A DNA stretch of 10,875 nucleotides from Prolixibacteraceae bacterium UBA6162. Lineage in GTDB: Bacteria > Bacteroidota > Bacteroidia > Bacteroidales > Prolixibacteraceae. A model generated the notes under the pieces. The model ran no database searches and was not told the origin of the DNA. It saw only the letters and a list, made by a program, of their open reading frames with translations. Numbering within the stretch: position 1 is the first letter of the stretch; each line of letters begins with the position of its first letter. Made by a program: the position numbers and the translations under genes. The stretch lies in assembly GCA_002428215.1 (NCBI GenBank), contig DIUI01000098.1, positions 1 through 10,875 on the forward strand. Reading direction: 5' to 3'. This document shows positions 8,976 to 10,875 of the stretch, in pieces.

Positions 8976-9836
8976 ATGAGACAACTAAAGATCACAAAAT
9001 CAATCACTAACCGTGAAAGTGCCTCTTTAGATAAATACCTTCAGGAGATTGGCAAGGAAGAATTGATCACCGTAGAAGAAGAAGTAGAGCTCGCGCAACG
9101 CATCAAGAAAGGAGATCAATCTGCCCTTGAAAAGTTGACCAGAGCCAATCTTCGATTTGTGGTTTCTGTTGCCAAACAGTACCAGAATCAAGGACTTAGT
9201 CTGCCCGACTTAATCAATGAGGGAAACCTTGGATTGATAAAGGCAGCCGAAAAGTTTGATGAAACACGCGGTTTCAAATTTATTTCCTATGCAGTATGGT
9301 GGATACGTCAATCTATCCTGCAAGCATTGGCTGAGCAATCGCGAATTGTACGTCTTCCGCTGAATCAGGTTGGATCACTCAATAAAATCAACAAAGCTTT
9401 TTCCAAGTTCGAGCAAGAACACGAGCGCAGGCCTTCGGCCGAAGAGCTCGCAGAATCTCTCGATCTGCCTGCCGATAAAGTTGCTGATACCCTAAGGGTT
9501 TCAGGTCGCCATGTATCAGTCGATGCCCCGTTTGTGGATGGAGAAGACAATAGTCTGCTTGACGTATTGGTTAACAGCGATTCTCCCAATGCCGACAAGG
9601 CCCTGATTATGGAATCGCTAACGCGTGAAATTCACCGTGCTCTTGCAACACTTACCGAACGTGAAAGCGATATCGTGCGTTTGTTTTTTGGCATCGGATG
9701 TCAGGAAATGACCCTCGAAGAGATTGGCGAAAGATTCGGACTTACACGCGAAAGGGTGCGTCAGATTAAAGAGAAGGCCATTCGCCGGCTCAGGCATACC
9801 TCACGGAGTAAGCTGCTCAAAACTTATCTTGGTTAA
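8976..9836 (+). CDS. rpoD: Primary RNA polymerase sigma factor (sigma-70/SigA, short Bacteroidota type)
   Basis: This is the housekeeping sigma subunit that brings RNA polymerase to promoters. The 286 residues start directly before region 1.2 ([16 protein letters not shown], about 17-32), with no region 1.1, as is usual for the phylum. Region 2 includes [14 protein letters not shown] (56-69), the LIxEGNLGL core segment (79-87) and the promoter-melting [11 protein letters not shown] (104-114). Region 3 is about 120-205 (RIVRLPLNQ...). Region 4 has the helix-turn-helix at about 247-274 ([19 protein letters not shown]). All regions look intact. The ATG at 8976 has no Shine-Dalgarno. The gene stands alone, with its own promoter and a strong terminator 21 bp after the stop. 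Its product is the expected reader of the TAnnTTTG boxes elsewhere in the window. Confidence 0.97.
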   Translation: MRQLKITKSITNRESASLDKYLQEIGKEELITVEEEVELAQRIKKGDQSALEKLTRANLRFVVSVAKQYQNQGLSLPDLINEGNLGLIKAAEKFDETRGFKFISYAVWWIRQSILQALAEQSRIVRLPLNQVGSLNKINKAFSKFEQEHERRPSAEELAESLDLPADKVADTLRVSGRHVSVDAPFVDGEDNSLLDVLVNSDSPNADKALIMESLTREIHRALATLTERESDIVRLFFGIGCQEMTLEEIGERFGLTRERVRQIKEKAIRRLRHTSRSKLLKTYLG

Positions 9837-9857
9837 ACCCACATCTTAAACAGATAT

Positions 9858-9902
9858 AAAAAAGAGATCCGCATCGGCATAGCCGGTGCGGATCTCTTTT
9901 TT
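9858..9902. terminator. Strong bidirectional rho-independent terminator between rpoD and htpG
   Basis: A 21-nt arm (9858-9878) pairs with 9882-9902 around a 3-nt ATA loop, with a single G-U position. The GC-rich part is flanked by A6 on the left and T6 on the right, so both strands yield a hairpin followed by a U-tract. It sits 21 bp after the rpoD stop and 13 bp beyond the htpG stop, and so serves both convergent genes. Confidence 0.95.
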
Positions 9903-9915
9903 AGCCACCATTTTC

Positions 9916-10875
9916 TTATTGGATCAGTTCCACACTTCGTTTAACGAAACGGTCTAAATCGGCGCCCTTTAATAAACCATTTGCTAAAAGGGCAAGGTCA
10001 ACCATTTGGCGGGCAAGTGGGTTTTGACCTCCAAAATCGGCGAGTGATTTACGTCGTGATTCTTCCATCTCGGCAACCTGCTTCTGCAACGCTTCAAGAC
10101 GCTCCTTATCCGCTGAAGGAACCTCATCAGCTTTCATTTCCTTTTGATCGGCTTGGAGCTTTGCTATGTCGGATTGTACACTTTCCAGTTCGTTGCTCAA
10201 AGTTTGTAGAGTATCTCCCAACGCCTGATCCTTCTGATCCAATACCTTTTTAACCAGAGGATGATCGGTGTTGACAACCAGATTGAGACTTTCAGGAAGA
10301 TCGCCATAGAAATTCATGCCCCCCTGGAATTGACTCATATCTTTCATGCGTCGCATCCACTCGCTGCGGGTAATAACCATAGGAGCACTATTTTCTCCCA
10401 GGCTCTTTAAATCAACCATGTAATTTACTCCTCCGTTCTGTGGAACAACAGCTTCGAATAGAGGTGTGATTTTCTGTTTTTCTTCAAACGAAAGATCCGA
10501 ACCATCACTATCGCTTTTGCGGATCAAATGATCGGCCACGTCTGAATCGACACGAACAAAGCGCTTGCCGCTGTATTTTTGTTCCAGCTTATTAATCAAA
10601 GGCGTAGTAAGCACATCGTCCATGATAAGCACATCATATCCCTTCGATTTTGCTGCCTCCACAAAAGTAAACTGCTCATCGGGGTGATTGGTGTAGAGAT
10701 AAATCAGATTGTTGTCCTTATCGGTTTGATGCTCTTTTACAAGTGCATCGTACTCCTCGATGGTAAAATACTTACTATCGGTATTTTTCAGCAGCAGAAA
10801 TCCCTCTGAGCGTTCATAGAACTTCTCATCGGTAAGCATCCCATATTCAATAAATATTTTGAGGTCGTCCCATTT
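9916..10875 (-). CDS. htpG: Molecular chaperone HtpG (Hsp90), 5'-truncated
   Basis: The frame is open to the right edge; residues before the first ATG-like codon (10839) read KWDDLKIFIEYG, which is standard Hsp90 middle-domain sequence, so the start lies outside the window. The visible 319 residues cover the later middle domain (EKFYERSEGFLLLK, LIYLYTNHPDEQ, GYDVLIMDD) and the C-terminal dimerisation domain (WMRRMKDM, LNLVVNTDHPLVKKVL, and NPLARQMVDLALLANGLL near the end). The N-terminal ATPase domain is not visible. Within the dimerisation domain lies a charged, Gln/Glu/Lys-rich stretch of about 68 residues with heptad-like spacing, absent from E. coli HtpG as I recall it. The protein is a cytosolic, ATP-dependent chaperone. 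It converges on rpoD and shares its terminator. Confidence 0.96.
   Translation of the reverse strand, partial: KWDDLKIFIEYGMLTDEKFYERSEGFLLLKNTDSKYFTIEEYDALVKEHQTDKDNNLIYLYTNHPDEQFTFVEAAKSKGYDVLIMDDVLTTPLINKLEQKYSGKRFVRVDSDVADHLIRKSDSDGSDLSFEEKQKITPLFEAVVPQNGGVNYMVDLKSLGENSAPMVITRSEWMRRMKDMSQFQGGMNFYGDLPESLNLVVNTDHPLVKKVLDQKDQALGDTLQTLSNELESVQSDIAKLQADQKEMKADEVPSADKERLEALQKQVAEMEESRRKSLADFGGQNPLARQMVDLALLANGLLKGADLDRFVKRSVELIQ

Overview
The window reads as a chromosomal segment of a member of the Bacteroidota, probably near Bacteroidales/Marinilabiliales. The evidence is a short primary sigma factor without region 1.1, copies of the Bacteroidota -7 promoter element TAnnTTTG upstream of gyrB, dapF and rpoD, mostly weak or absent Shine-Dalgarno sites, and a large TPR protein paired with an outer-membrane beta-barrel. 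The family-level placement is a guess from protein character, not a computed result. Base composition and coding style look even throughout. I see no insertion sequence, integrase, tRNA, rRNA, CRISPR array or phage gene.

Layout. (1) At 1-3543 on + is a two-gene unit: the 3' part of a TPR-repeat protein, then 12 bp later an outer-membrane beta-barrel protein with a signal peptide. Neither has a function I can name, and this is the least understood part of the window. (2) At 3544-3820 is a 277-bp intergenic region with a tandem TAnnTTTG promoter and a cluster of GCAAC/GTTG repeats in the presumed gyrB leader. (3) At 3821-6418 on + are gyrB and a LOG-family nucleotide phosphoribohydrolase, 33 bp apart. 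(4) At 6446-7231 on - is dapF, converging on the LOG gene and divergent from the next gene. (5) At 7232-7444 is a divergent intergenic region with two short perfect inverted repeats. (6) At 7445-8872 on + is an HtrA/DegP-type envelope serine protease. (7) At 8976-9836 on + is the primary sigma factor rpoD, followed by a very strong 21-bp-stem terminator. (8) At 9916-10875 on - is the 3' part of htpG (Hsp90), which runs off the right edge.

The genes are mostly housekeeping: DNA supercoiling (gyrB), nucleotide metabolism (LOG), lysine and peptidoglycan precursor synthesis (dapF), envelope protein quality control (HtrA), transcription initiation (rpoD) and cytosolic chaperoning (htpG). Apart from the first pair they do not form one pathway. 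I did not find a convincing new defence or mobile system. The observations most worth a second look are the TPR/beta-barrel pair and the repeat-rich leaders upstream of gyrB and htrA.
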